Part shown: positions 46,193 through 55,492 of the stretch, piece after piece
Layout of the letters: each line of letters begins with the position of its first letter
How positions within the stretch are numbered: the first letter of the stretch is position 1
Assembly: GCF_001412575.1 (NCBI RefSeq)
Contig: NZ_CP011834.1
Coordinates: 2,884,796-2,948,795, forward strand
From: Limnohabitans sp. 103DPR2
Lineage (GTDB): Bacteria > Pseudomonadota > Gammaproteobacteria > Burkholderiales > Burkholderiaceae_C
DNA: 64,000 bases
Direction of reading: 5' to 3'
Position numbers and translations under genes: made by a program
The notes under the pieces: model-generated
The model's database searches: none
Told to the model about the DNA's origin: nothing
The model's input: only the letters and a program-made list of their open reading frames with translations

Positions 46193-46265
46193 GCTTGACC
46201 GCTCGCACTCGGAATTCTTTGCAAAGAACTCTGAATTATCTGTAAACCCTTAAAAGGAAAAACAA

Positions 46266-49200
46266 ATGGCAATCTCTACAAACGGTACAGTTCTGGCACG
46301 TGTTGCCGGTGCTTTGTACAACACACAAATGAGCAACGCGACTTACAACGAAGTCAAGGCGCTCGACCCAGCATCTTTGGTCAACACACTGTACGCACGC
46401 GACTTTGCAATGGCGACTGATTTGTCAGTTGCCACCACACTGGTCACAAACCTCGGTTTGACTTCAATTCCTGGCTTGGCTAACTGGGTTTCAGCTCAGC
46501 TGACTGCTGCAGGTGCTGGTAACAAGGGTGCAAAGATTGTTGATCTGCTCAATGGTTTTGCACAGATGACAGCTGACGCCACATACGGCGCATACGCAAC
46601 TGCTTTCAACGCAACAGTTGATGCTTCTTTGGCATTGTCACAAACAACGGGCAACCTGGGCGGTACTTTTGCTGCGGCAGGTATCGTTGCAATTCCAAAT
46701 GCAACTTTCACATTGTCTTCTGGCATCGACACTTTCGTTGGCGGCGCTGGCAATGACACATTCAATGCAGTCACAGGCACTTTCACATCACTCGACAACA
46801 TCGATGGCGGCGCTGGTACAGATGCATTGAACGTTGTCAGCTCAGACTTGTCTGCAGCTGCTGGTGCAATCGTCAAAAACATTGAAACAGTTAACTTGGT
46901 TTCTACAGCTGCAATTACAGCTGCTGACGTGTCAGCTTGGACAGGCGTTAACAACCTGACTGTCTCTTCAAGTGCCAACATTGCTGGCGTTAAAGCTGCA
47001 GCAACAACTGACATTACGGTCAGTGGTGCATTGGCTGGCGTTACATTGAACGGCGGTAAAAACGTATCCGTGACAAACAGCACAGCTGGCAGCATTTCAG
47101 TTGGCGGTACAACTGCTGCAGCTGGTAACGTGACTGCTGCAAACACATTTGCAACAGGTACAGTGGCTGTTAAGGGCGCTGGCGTCTTGACTGCATCTGC
47201 AAAAGACGGCGCAATCACCTTCACAAACGGTTCAAGCATCGTTGCAACAGCTCCTGACGCAGTCGCTTTAGCTACGCAAGTTGCCAATACTGCAGCTAAG
47301 ACAGCAGCCAACGCTGCAAACGTAAAAGCATTGGCAGACACAGATGCTTCTGGCGTTGCAAAATTGGCGGCAGCACAGAAAGTGACAGACTTAGGCACAT
47401 TGGCTACCTCAATTGCAGCTGCAACTACAATTTCAGCCGCACAAGCTGCTGGTTCTATTCAAGCGGCAACCAAAGCTGCAGTAACAGCTGGTGCAATCAC
47501 CGTTACAGACAAAGTGGCAATTGACGCTGCTTTCATCGCCGGTCTGGTAACTAGCACAGCCGCAGCTCGCACAGCTGCTCAAGCCTTGGTTACACCTCTG
47601 CAAACAGCTGCTTCCGCTGCTAGCACAGCAGCAGCTGCTGCAGACGTTGCAAGCGACGCAGCCATTTTGGCCGCTTCAAATGCAGCCGATGCAGTGGTGA
47701 CAGCTGATACAGCTAAGGCAGCATTGGTTGATGGCGTTGTGGTTACAGCAACATCCAACACAGCGTTAACATCTGCCTCAATCAAAGGCAACTACGGTTC
47801 AGCTGGCAATGCCATCACTGACGCGTCTACTTTGAGCAACACACTGACAACCGTCACGCTCGAAAACGCTGGTACAACAACTATCACTGGTCAAGCTGTT
47901 GCTAACGTTTCCGCAACAGGCATGATCGCTGACGTGACTGTCGTTAACACAGCACCTGCACACACACAAAACTTCACTGTGAGCGGCGTAACAGCAGGTA
48001 CTTACACAGATGCAAATGCAACTACAGTGAACATCGTGAGCAATGGTTCAGCAACCAATGTGTTGACAGGTTTGTCAGCAACTTTGGCAACCAAAGTTAA
48101 CTTGTCTGGCGCAGCTGGCCTGACATTTGGTACAACAACATTGGCTGCTGCCGCTGTGATTGATGCATCTGCTAACAGCGGTACAAACACCATTTCTGTG
48201 GGCTCTGGCCAGCAGTACATTGGTGGTACAGGTACAGATGTTGTGACAGCCAACAACGGCGTTGCACAAACTAAAACAGTTGACGGTGGTGCTGGTTCTG
48301 CCGACAAATTGATCTTGGGTAATGCAACAGACTTCGGTACAACTGCAGCAGCTGCCAAGTTCTTGAATTTTGAAGTTTTGCAAACTACAGTTAGCGCTGA
48401 CGTGAGCAAGTTCACTGGCTCCGCTATCACTAGCGAATCCATGGTGGGCAACATTTCCTTGACTGGTTTGAATGCAACACAAGCTGCAAACATCACCATC
48501 ACAGGTAACTCTACGCCAACTATCGGTGTAACTGGTTCTACCAGCGTTGGTCAGCTTGACACCGTTGGCATCAACGTCAACGACGGTTCTTCTACTGTTA
48601 ACACGATCACATTGACAGCACCTGTTTTGGCTGGTGTTGAGACATTGAATTTGACAGCAACAGACAACGTGGTTGTATCTGCTTTGACAAGCGCAACAGC
48701 ATTGACCAACATCAATGTGACAGGCGCTGGTACAACTAGCATCACAACAGGTGTTGTAGCACTCAATGTGAATACAGTGATCGACGCTTCTGCTGCAACC
48801 GGTGCAGTTACAGTTGATGCTTCGGCTTCTACAACCAACGGTTTGAAGATCATTGGTAGCGCTACAAAAGCCAACACATTGACAGGCAATGCTTTGTCAA
48901 GCATTCTGACTGGTGGCGCTGCTGCTGACACGATCACTGGTGGCGCTGCTGCTGATGTGATCAGTGCCGGTGAAGGCAACAACACCATTGCTGGTGGTGG
49001 TGGTGCTGACGTGATTACTGCAGGCAACGGCAACAACACTATTTCTGGCTTTAGCGGTGGTACCGTGACTGTTGGCAATGGTTACAACATCATCATCGGT
49101 GGTGCTGGTGCCGATACCATTGTTGTTGGTACAGGCGGTAACGTGATCACGGGTGCTGCTGGTGCAGATAAGATTACATTTGGCGCCCACGTTGCTGGCG

Positions 49201-49589
49201 TGATGGACGGTATTGTTTTGTCAGCCGCAGCTCAAACATATTCTGCTGCCACAGCAGGAACCATTGTTTCAGGTACAACTGCTTTGACAGGCATTGACGT
49301 TGTAACCGGCTTGAAAGCTGGCGACACTATTGACGTTTCTGCAGTCATCAACACAATTGCCGGTACTGCCGGTACTACGATTTCAGCCGCAGCTGGAACT
49401 ACAGCCTCTTTGGTACGTGGTAACTTTGATGCAACAACCAACATCTGGACCACCAGCGCAACTGGTACAGATACATTGTTCGTTTATGACATTGACGGTG
49501 CTGGTGCCAACACAGTTGTTGAAGCAATTGCCTTGATCGGCGTTGTTGCTACAGGTGTTGCAGCTGCTGGTGTATTGTCTCTGGCCTAA
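46266..49589 (+). CDS. Giant S-layer/RTX-like surface protein A
   Basis: This 1107-residue protein has no cysteine, is rich in Ala, Thr, Gly and Val, and lacks a signal peptide, as in RsaA-type S-layer proteins exported by type I systems. The N-terminal ~130 residues form a helical domain also recognisable in proteins B and C. Residues ~335-520 are an alanine-rich, probably coiled-coil insertion. Beta-rich repeats follow, then RTX turns near residues 880-970 (GGAGADTIVVG, GAAGADKITFG) and a hydrophobic C-terminus as in type I secretion signals. AAGGAAA precedes the ATG. The exporter at 34349-40582 is the likely route. Confidence 0.8.
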   Translation: MAISTNGTVLARVAGALYNTQMSNATYNEVKALDPASLVNTLYARDFAMATDLSVATTLVTNLGLTSIPGLANWVSAQLTAAGAGNKGAKIVDLLNGFAQMTADATYGAYATAFNATVDASLALSQTTGNLGGTFAAAGIVAIPNATFTLSSGIDTFVGGAGNDTFNAVTGTFTSLDNIDGGAGTDALNVVSSDLSAAAGAIVKNIETVNLVSTAAITAADVSAWTGVNNLTVSSSANIAGVKAAATTDITVSGALAGVTLNGGKNVSVTNSTAGSISVGGTTAAAGNVTAANTFATGTVAVKGAGVLTASAKDGAITFTNGSSIVATAPDAVALATQVANTAAKTAANAANVKALADTDASGVAKLAAAQKVTDLGTLATSIAAATTISAAQAAGSIQAATKAAVTAGAITVTDKVAIDAAFIAGLVTSTAAARTAAQALVTPLQTAASAASTAAAAADVASDAAILAASNAADAVVTADTAKAALVDGVVVTATSNTALTSASIKGNYGSAGNAITDASTLSNTLTTVTLENAGTTTITGQAVANVSATGMIADVTVVNTAPAHTQNFTVSGVTAGTYTDANATTVNIVSNGSATNVLTGLSATLATKVNLSGAAGLTFGTTTLAAAAVIDASANSGTNTISVGSGQQYIGGTGTDVVTANNGVAQTKTVDGGAGSADKLILGNATDFGTTAAAAKFLNFEVLQTTVSADVSKFTGSAITSESMVGNISLTGLNATQAANITITGNSTPTIGVTGSTSVGQLDTVGINVNDGSSTVNTITLTAPVLAGVETLNLTATDNVVVSALTSATALTNINVTGAGTTSITTGVVALNVNTVIDASAATGAVTVDASASTTNGLKIIGSATKANTLTGNALSSILTGGAAADTITGGAAADVISAGEGNNTIAGGGGADVITAGNGNNTISGFSGGTVTVGNGYNIIIGGAGADTIVVGTGGNVITGAAGADKITFGAHVAGVMDGIVLSAAAQTYSAATAGTIVSGTTALTGIDVVTGLKAGDTIDVSAVINTIAGTAGTTISAAAGTTASLVRGNFDATTNIWTTSATGTDTLFVYDIDGAGANTVVEAIALIGVVATGVAAAGVLSLA

Positions 49590-49594
49590 TTTGA

Positions 49595-49621
49595 ATGAAC
49601 TCAGAGTGATCTGAGTTCATT
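49595..49621 (+). terminator. Stem-loop directly after surface protein A
   Basis: AATGAACTCAG pairs perfectly with CTGAGTTCATT around a six-base loop a few bases after the stop codon. It lacks a T-run and may protect the message 3' end upstream of the true terminator. Confidence 0.55.
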
Positions 49622-49631
49622 TGATCTGGTT

Positions 49632-49665
49632 AAACCCCACCCCTCACAAGGGGGTGGGGTTTTTT
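49632..49665 (+). terminator. Strong rho-independent terminator of surface protein A
   Basis: ACCCCACCCCT pairs with AGGGGGTGGGGT around a short CACA loop, followed by TTTTTT. A near copy follows surface protein C. Confidence 0.9.
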
Positions 49666-49668
49666 CGT

Positions 49669-50838
49669 CTATATTCTCGGCACACACTCAACTGCTGCAA
49701 TCAGTCTTTCCCTGCTTAAATGCGCATATCTGCTGGTCGTCTTAATGTCTGCATGCCCCAGCAGTTCCTGCACTTCGTACAAACTCCGCCCGGCATTCAC
49801 CAAGAACGATGCAAAGCTGTGTCTCAGATCGTGAACCCGAAGGTCTGGTAAACCAGCACGTTTTCGGGCAGCATCCCAGCTGAAGAAAATAGAAACGAAT
49901 GGCTTTAAGGTATTTGGGTTTGGAAAAATATAGTCACAAGCGAAAGTGATTGTTTGCTGTGTTTTGGCTTCCATCAAAATATCTAGCGCTCCCAAAGACA
50001 ATGGAATGTGTCGTATCTTGTTAGACTTATTTTTTGAGATTTTCCATGAACGTTGGGCCCAGTCTATGTCTGTCCATTTGGCATCCAACACCTCACGTTT
50101 GCGTGCGCCTGTATAAATCAAAAATGCCACAATCATGCGAAGCAATCGGTTGCTGCTGCTTCGCACAGCTGTCAGCAATTTGCTGGATTCCTCAGCAGTG
50201 AGGTAGCGCTCCATACGATTGTCATTTTTTAAGTAACGCACACCGTTAAAGCTATCAAGGCTAACACCAGGTACAGACCAACTGTGCGCCAACTTGTATG
50301 CATAACGCAGCAGCACCAATGCACGATTGATGGTGCCTGGTGCCAGTTGCTTGTATTTAAGCGTTTCAATGAATCCAGAAAAATCTAGTGCCGAGAGTTT
50401 CGCCATGGCCATCATCCCCAAGGCGGGCACGATATGCACTCGAATCATGCATTCATCAGATTGCCAACTGCGCTTGTAGCTGCGCACATATGGCAGATAT
50501 TGCGATACCAAAAACGCTTCTAAAGTGATGAACGAAGCGGCATTGCGCTTACTTGTATTTCGAACTTGCACCAACCCAGCATGCCACAGCTTGCCTAATT
50601 GAATGGCCTGCAATGCCATAGTACGTGCCTGATGCACTGTCATCAGCTTGGCGTCGCCAATGCTTACTAGGCGCTTCTTGCCATCAAGCCAATAACGAAC
50701 TCGATAGGTTTTTCGACCACTACAAAGCAGATCCAAATAAAAACCTTTGACTTTAGTGTCAAACACTTCAAGGTGCGTACGGCCAGAGGGGCAACTTAGT
50801 TCTTGGACCAAATGGTCGGTTAGTACTTTTACAACCAT
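49669..50838 (-). CDS. Tyrosine recombinase/integrase 2
   Basis: This paralogue of integrase 1 has about 389 residues. Catalytic residues are intact: TGARKREVL, KNKSNKIRHIPL, HDLRHSFASF, LLGHADIKTT and RYAHLSRER. The ATG at 50838 aligns with the start of integrase 1; the open frame extends 11 codons upstream. It lies between surface genes A and B and diverges from B, repeating the integrase/S-layer arrangement. Its AT content is higher than that of integrase 1, so the two copies are not recent duplicates. Confidence 0.92.
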   Translation of the reverse strand: MVVKVLTDHLVQELSCPSGRTHLEVFDTKVKGFYLDLLCSGRKTYRVRYWLDGKKRLVSIGDAKLMTVHQARTMALQAIQLGKLWHAGLVQVRNTSKRNAASFITLEAFLVSQYLPYVRSYKRSWQSDECMIRVHIVPALGMMAMAKLSALDFSGFIETLKYKQLAPGTINRALVLLRYAYKLAHSWSVPGVSLDSFNGVRYLKNDNRMERYLTAEESSKLLTAVRSSSNRLLRMIVAFLIYTGARKREVLDAKWTDIDWAQRSWKISKNKSNKIRHIPLSLGALDILMEAKTQQTITFACDYIFPNPNTLKPFVSIFFSWDAARKRAGLPDLRVHDLRHSFASFLVNAGRSLYEVQELLGHADIKTTSRYAHLSRERLIAAVECVPRI

Positions 50839-50975
50839 TGATCTACAGGAACGTTGATAGGTCAACGTCACGGATAAGTGGTCGGTGGAATGAATTGATT
50901 CGATGTAGAAATATTGACAACAATTTAAGTCTTTAAAAACAACAAGTTACAGCTGCTGAATTTACTCTATTAATT

Positions 50976-51959
50976 TGCTTACTACCAGTTTGGTCGTTAG
51001 CTACAAAAGTACACAAGAAGCCCGCATTCCGCAGAGCGCATTGGCAACAGTGCGCTCTGTCGAGTGTGGGCTTTTTGCTTGATCGCTCGCACTCGGTTTC
51101 TTTGCAAAGAAATCTAGTTTTTACCAATCCCTAAAAAAGGAAATTAAATGGCAACCGTAAATGCACTCTCCGTAGCACTGTTTAACGCAGCTGCTGGTGG
51201 CTATGCCGCCGAAATGACCGCTAACGCTTCTGGCTTTGCCAATGCTGTTGGTCCCATCTTGGAGAAAGACATCTCCACAGACGCCTTGTTCGTTGAGCAC
51301 CTGCTCGGCAACTTGGGCGTGTTGTCTACTAGCCCCGTGTACGCACAGGCTAAGGCTGCTGTTGCTGCTTTGGTGACAACCAAAGGCCGTGCAGGCGCTG
51401 CCTCTGACGCCGTTGACTTCTTGAAGGCTCAAGAAGGCACAACAAGCGCCTACGCAACCATCGCCGCTACCTTTGCAGCCAAAGTTAACCAAGCCGCTGT
51501 ATTCACAGCCGCAAACGCTACAGAGCGTGACATCACCAAGCTGGTCGCTGCTGTGACTGGTGTGGACACAGACGTTGTTGCCATCAACAACGCCGTTGCC
51601 GCTCAGAAGGCTGCTGACGACGCTGCTGCCGCTGCTGCTGTTGCAAAAGCTGCTGCTGATGCTAAGGCTGCTGCTGAAGCTACTGCTAAAGCCGCTGCCG
51701 ATAAGGCCGCCTCTGACGCTGCTGCCGCTCTGAAGGCTGCAAACGACAAGGCCACTGCTGATGCCACAGCCGCTAAAGCCGCTGCTGACAAAGCTGCCGC
51801 TGACGCTGCTACAGCATTGAAGGCCGCACAAGACAAAGCTGCTGCTGATCTGACAGCGGCAAACACTGCTGCCGCTGCAGCTGCTAAGACAGCTGCTGAC
51901 GCAGCTACTAAAGCCGCTGCTGATGCTGCTGCTACATTGAAAGCTGCACAAGATAAAGC
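50976..51959 (+). repeat. 984-bp inverted repeat, left arm
   Basis: Base-by-base comparison shows this segment to be the exact reverse complement of 60362-61345, with no mismatch or gap. It covers the leader and the first ~270 codons of surface gene B. Identity stops abruptly at both edges: outside at TGCTTACTACCAG and inside within the alanine-rich region. Confidence 0.97.
51020..51095 (+). promoter_or_regulatory. Attenuator-like leader of surface gene B
   Basis: GCCCGCA (51020-51026) pairs with TGTGGGC (51065-51071), and CAGAGCGCA (51032-51040) pairs with TGCGCTCTG (51051-51059), followed by TTTTT (51072-51076). CGAGTGTG (51061-51068) can instead pair with CGCACTCG (51088-51095). The two folds exclude each other, the layout of a transcription attenuator. 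A palindrome TTTCTTTGCAAAGAAA follows at 51097-51112. Confidence 0.65.
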
Positions 51960-54900
51960 TGCTGCTGACGCAGTTGCTGCTAAAGCCGCTGCTGACAAAG
52001 CATTGGCTGATGCTGCCGCAACCTTGAAGGCCGCACAAGACAAAGCTGTTGCTGACGCTGCTACTGCCGCTGCTGCATTGAAGGCTGTTGACAACACTTC
52101 CTACGCTTCTGAGCAAGCTGCTTATGACGCTGCTTTGGCTGCTGCACAGAAGTCTGCTGCCGATGCTGCTGCTGCAACTAAGGTTGTGACAGACGCCGCC
52201 GCCGCGAAAGCTGCTGCTGACTTGGCTGCTGCTAATGCAACGATCGCAACACTGCGCAACCCAGTGGGCACAACAACTGCTTTAACAACAAGCACAACTG
52301 CTGACCTTGCCATTGGTACCGCTGGTAACGATACTTTTACTGGTACAGACGCAAGCTTGAATGGTGACGTGATTGTTGATACGTCTACAACTGATAACGA
52401 TACATTGACCATCACTGGTCGTGCTTTCCAAACATCTGTAGCTAACACTGGCGGTGTGATCGTTGGCATTGAAAATATCAATGTGAACTTTGACGCCTTG
52501 ACAGCAATGACCGCTAACATGGTCACATTGCGTGATGATGCCAATATTACTGTTTCGAACACACGTGCAGGTGCTTCTGCCTTGGTGACAGTGTCCAACG
52601 TTACCAACGGCTCAACAGTTAACGCTGGTACTGGCTTGGCTGGTGGCTTGACTGTGACAATGGACGCAGCTGATAGCGCAGTAACTGTCAATTCAACAGG
52701 TGTGACAGGAACAACCACTGTGACAACTTCTGGCACAGGCTCCATGATAGTTAACTCCAATACAGATGCGCTTACATTGAATACTGCTGATGGTGATATC
52801 ACCGTGAATGCGGGTGCTACTTCTGGGGCTATTTCAGCGACCTCAACAGGTACTGTCGCTGGTGTTACAGGTGACGTGATCATCAATGCCAATACTGCAA
52901 CTGGCGCTGTTACAGGTCAATCTTCAGACGGTGATGTAACTATCTATGCAAACGCTGCCACTGGTACCGTTACTGCGACAGCCAACCACTCTGGTGGTGA
53001 CGTCATTGTTCAAGCAAATACGACTGCAGCCATTACAACGACTGCAAAAACTGCAGCAATCACCTCTGCAAATGTGGGTACTTCTGCAAGTCCAACGGTT
53101 ATTTCTGTAACTGGTACGTCAGGTTCTGCAGATACCGCTACGATCATAGCTAACGGAATCGTCACTTTGACAAATGCAGCTAGCCTTGAAGGGTTGACAC
53201 TTTCCGGTAACACAGCGGCAGTAACATACAACTTCGCTAATGCAGAAACCATCGCTGTTACTGGTTCGCAGAATGTGACTATTGCAGGCACAGCAGCAAA
53301 CCTTGCAGCCTCAACAATCACTGAGACTGCAACAGGTACTGTTACAGCCAGCATCACAACCGATGCCGGAGGTAGCGACGATTTTTCAAGTCTTACAGTT
53401 GACCGTGTTACTCACACAGTTGCGGCTGGTGGCGCTAACACATACACATACCGTGATGGTCAAGCCGTTACCTGGGGTGTCAACCCTGCAGCTGCTATCA
53501 CTTTGGACATCAGTGATGGTACATCTACGACAGTTGCAGGCTCTTTGAGTCTTACACTGAGCGCAAACACCACAAGCGTATTGACACTGGATAATTCTGG
53601 CGATGAAATCGATACGTTGAATGTTACAGCTTCAGTAGCTCAAACCGCCCTTGACATTCGTGGAGACAGCACTGCTACTACAGGTGACACGATTAATTTG
53701 CTGGGATCTAAAGCCTACACAGTAGCTACAACTGCCACAGCATTGGTATTGAATGGTGGATCTGCAACTGGTGTAATTACTGCGACAGCTGCAACAGCTG
53801 GCATCTTGTCTGTTATTGGTGGATCAGGCGCTGACTCGTTGACTTTGACAACAAACAATGCAAACACAAGCGTTTCTGGTGGCGCCGGTAATGACACTTT
53901 CACCTTGAACGGTGCTACATACTTGTCTACGCAGTCAATCGACGGTGGTATCGGTACTGATACAGCTTCTATTGGTGGTGCAACTGACGTGTCTGCTGCT
54001 ACGTTCCAGAACATTGAAATTGTTGCCCAAGCCGCTAACACTTTCCGTCTGAGCCAATCGCAAGCTGTTACAGGTTTGACATTTACTGGTACAGGTGCTG
54101 TGACAGTTGATGATCTTGCTGCTACTGTTGACTTGTCTGGACTTGTGTTCTCTTCTACTGCAGGTGTTGTTATTGATGCAGTGAATAACTCACTGTCAAC
54201 TTTAGGTACAGCGACTCAACGTACTTTTACAGGCACCTCACAAGCAGACACAATCACTGGCTACGACGGAAATGACACGTTGATTGGTGGAGCTGGTAAC
54301 GATATCTTGATTGGTGGCGATGGAGCTGATGCTTTGATTGGTGGTACTGGTAGCAATACATATCGCTACACTGCAGCTTCAACCGCTGATACTGGTGAGA
54401 CTATTACCTTCAACACTGCTACAGGCGCTACAGAAACGATTGATGTGACTACAGCTTCGATTACTCTGTCAGCAATTAATGGTGGCGCAAAGTTGACAGG
54501 CCTGGATGTAATCGCAATTGGATCGGGACTGACAGCAACGATGCTCGCTGCTCAAGTATCAGGCGTTACAGCCCTTGCAGTTAATGGCGTAGCAGCAGAT
54601 GGTGCTACAGAAACTTTGGCTCTGACAGCTACATCTGCTGCAGAAACCTTCGATCTGTCTACTATCACTCTCACAAATGCAGTTTTGACCTTGAATGCTG
54701 GCGCTGGTAACGACACCATCACAGTTTCCGATAGTGGCGGAACAATCACTGGCGGCACTGGTGCAGATAGCATGACTGCAGGCGCAGGTGCTGATGTGTT
54801 TGTATTTGCTTCAGGTGCTTCAGGTATTACTGTAGCAACAGCTGATACGATTACTGGTTTTGATGTGGCTGCTGATACTTTAGATCTTGCTGTCGCTGGC

Positions 54901-55170
54901 GACGATACTGCAAATGCAGCTTCACCTGCTGAAAACTATACGGAAGCTGCTGGTCCAGTTGCTAGTTTCTCTGCTGCCTTAACCGCAGCCAATGTGGCAA
55001 TTGCAGGAGCTTTGGTAACAGAGACAACTGCAACGGTTATGTACAATTTCCAGTGGGATGCTACAAACGGCTATCTGTTTATTGACAGTAACATTGATGG
55101 CACAGCAGATGAAGTAATCATCCTCGTTGGCATTACAGGGGCAGCAGCTGGTGCTTCTTTGATTGTGTAA
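51148..55170 (+). CDS. Giant S-layer/RTX-like surface protein B
   Basis: This 1340-residue, cysteine-free protein has no signal peptide. Residues 1-150 are a helical N-terminal domain. Residues ~155-345 are an Ala/Lys/Asp-rich coiled coil with LKAA.DKA units spaced 29 or 40 residues apart. The remainder is beta-repeat with RTX turns (GYDGNDTLIGGAGND, GGTGADSMTAGAGAD). Residues 1-275 are identical to protein C; beyond that the two diverge. AAGGAAA precedes the ATG. Downstream genes encode a DUF6447-like and a receiver-like protein. A surface-layer role and type I export are inferred. Confidence 0.8.
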   Translation: MATVNALSVALFNAAAGGYAAEMTANASGFANAVGPILEKDISTDALFVEHLLGNLGVLSTSPVYAQAKAAVAALVTTKGRAGAASDAVDFLKAQEGTTSAYATIAATFAAKVNQAAVFTAANATERDITKLVAAVTGVDTDVVAINNAVAAQKAADDAAAAAAVAKAAADAKAAAEATAKAAADKAASDAAAALKAANDKATADATAAKAAADKAAADAATALKAAQDKAAADLTAANTAAAAAAKTAADAATKAAADAAATLKAAQDKAAADAVAAKAAADKALADAAATLKAAQDKAVADAATAAAALKAVDNTSYASEQAAYDAALAAAQKSAADAAAATKVVTDAAAAKAAADLAAANATIATLRNPVGTTTALTTSTTADLAIGTAGNDTFTGTDASLNGDVIVDTSTTDNDTLTITGRAFQTSVANTGGVIVGIENINVNFDALTAMTANMVTLRDDANITVSNTRAGASALVTVSNVTNGSTVNAGTGLAGGLTVTMDAADSAVTVNSTGVTGTTTVTTSGTGSMIVNSNTDALTLNTADGDITVNAGATSGAISATSTGTVAGVTGDVIINANTATGAVTGQSSDGDVTIYANAATGTVTATANHSGGDVIVQANTTAAITTTAKTAAITSANVGTSASPTVISVTGTSGSADTATIIANGIVTLTNAASLEGLTLSGNTAAVTYNFANAETIAVTGSQNVTIAGTAANLAASTITETATGTVTASITTDAGGSDDFSSLTVDRVTHTVAAGGANTYTYRDGQAVTWGVNPAAAITLDISDGTSTTVAGSLSLTLSANTTSVLTLDNSGDEIDTLNVTASVAQTALDIRGDSTATTGDTINLLGSKAYTVATTATALVLNGGSATGVITATAATAGILSVIGGSGADSLTLTTNNANTSVSGGAGNDTFTLNGATYLSTQSIDGGIGTDTASIGGATDVSAATFQNIEIVAQAANTFRLSQSQAVTGLTFTGTGAVTVDDLAATVDLSGLVFSSTAGVVIDAVNNSLSTLGTATQRTFTGTSQADTITGYDGNDTLIGGAGNDILIGGDGADALIGGTGSNTYRYTAASTADTGETITFNTATGATETIDVTTASITLSAINGGAKLTGLDVIAIGSGLTATMLAAQVSGVTALAVNGVAADGATETLALTATSAAETFDLSTITLTNAVLTLNAGAGNDTITVSDSGGTITGGTGADSMTAGAGADVFVFASGASGITVATADTITGFDVAADTLDLAVAGDDTANAASPAENYTEAAGPVASFSAALTAANVAIAGALVTETTATVMYNFQWDATNGYLFIDSNIDGTADEVIILVGITGAAAGASLIV

Positions 55171-55202
55171 TAAACACACATTTAGGAACATTCGAAGTGC
55201 CA

Positions 55203-55226
55203 CCCCTTCGGCTTCAGTCGAGGGGG
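55203..55226 (+). terminator. Stem-loop after surface gene B
   Basis: CCCCTTCG pairs with CGAGGGGG (one G-U) about 35 bases after the stop codon. It has no T-run and may stabilise the transcript end. Confidence 0.45.
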
Positions 55227-55237
55227 CTCAAGAAACA

Positions 55238-55269
55238 GCCTTGTCACTCAAAAGGTGGCAAGGCTTTCT
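55238..55269 (+). terminator. Terminator between surface gene B and the DUF6447-like gene
   Basis: GCCTTGTCAC pairs with GTGGCAAGGC (one G-U) and is followed by TTTCT. It would lower read-through into the downstream small genes. Confidence 0.65.
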
Positions 55270-55285
55270 CACGTCAGGACTATTT

Positions 55286-55492
55286 ATGCCCATCATCAAA
55301 ATCGATAACAAAGACTACGACTCTGACTCCCTGAGTACAGAAGCCAAGCAACAGCTTCAAATGCTCTCCATCACTGAGCAAGAGATCAACCGCCTACAAG
55401 CCCAACTGGCCATCGCTCAAACAGCCCGAATCTCCTACGCCAACGCTCTCAAAAGTGCTCTTCCCGTTGGAGACACCATCAAGTTCTCTTGA
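55286..55492 (+). CDS. DUF6447-like small protein, copy 1
   Basis: This 68-residue protein starts MPIIKIDNKDYDSDSL and continues as one predicted helix (EQEINRLQAQLAIAQTARISY). The pattern fits the small DUF6447 proteins; I know of no assigned function. A near-identical inverted copy lies at 56709-56915, differing by Ser versus Phe near residue 48. It lies 115 bases after surface gene B and four bases before the receiver-like frame. Confidence 0.75.
   Translation: MPIIKIDNKDYDSDSLSTEAKQQLQMLSITEQEINRLQAQLAIAQTARISYANALKSALPVGDTIKFS

Noticed and set aside
46195..46223. TTGACC as a -35 box for surface gene A
   Set aside because: No matching -10 hexamer lies 16-18 bases downstream, and the motif is TTGATC in genes B and C. 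The promoters of these genes could not be placed.
46496..47398. A 300-codon minus-strand frame opposite surface gene A
   Set aside because: Alanine/valine-rich shadow created by the codon bias of the sense gene; no start signal.
44719..50838. An integrated prophage or ICE based on two integrases
   Set aside because: No phage structural, replication or conjugation genes, no tRNA att site, and both integrases sit against surface-protein genes.
51121..52116. A 331-codon minus-strand frame rich in Ser, Cys and Gly opposite the 5' part of surface gene B
   Set aside because: It is the antisense shadow of the GCT/GCA-rich alanine region; the same frame appears opposite gene C only because the DNA is identical. 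No ribosome site or plausible protein character.
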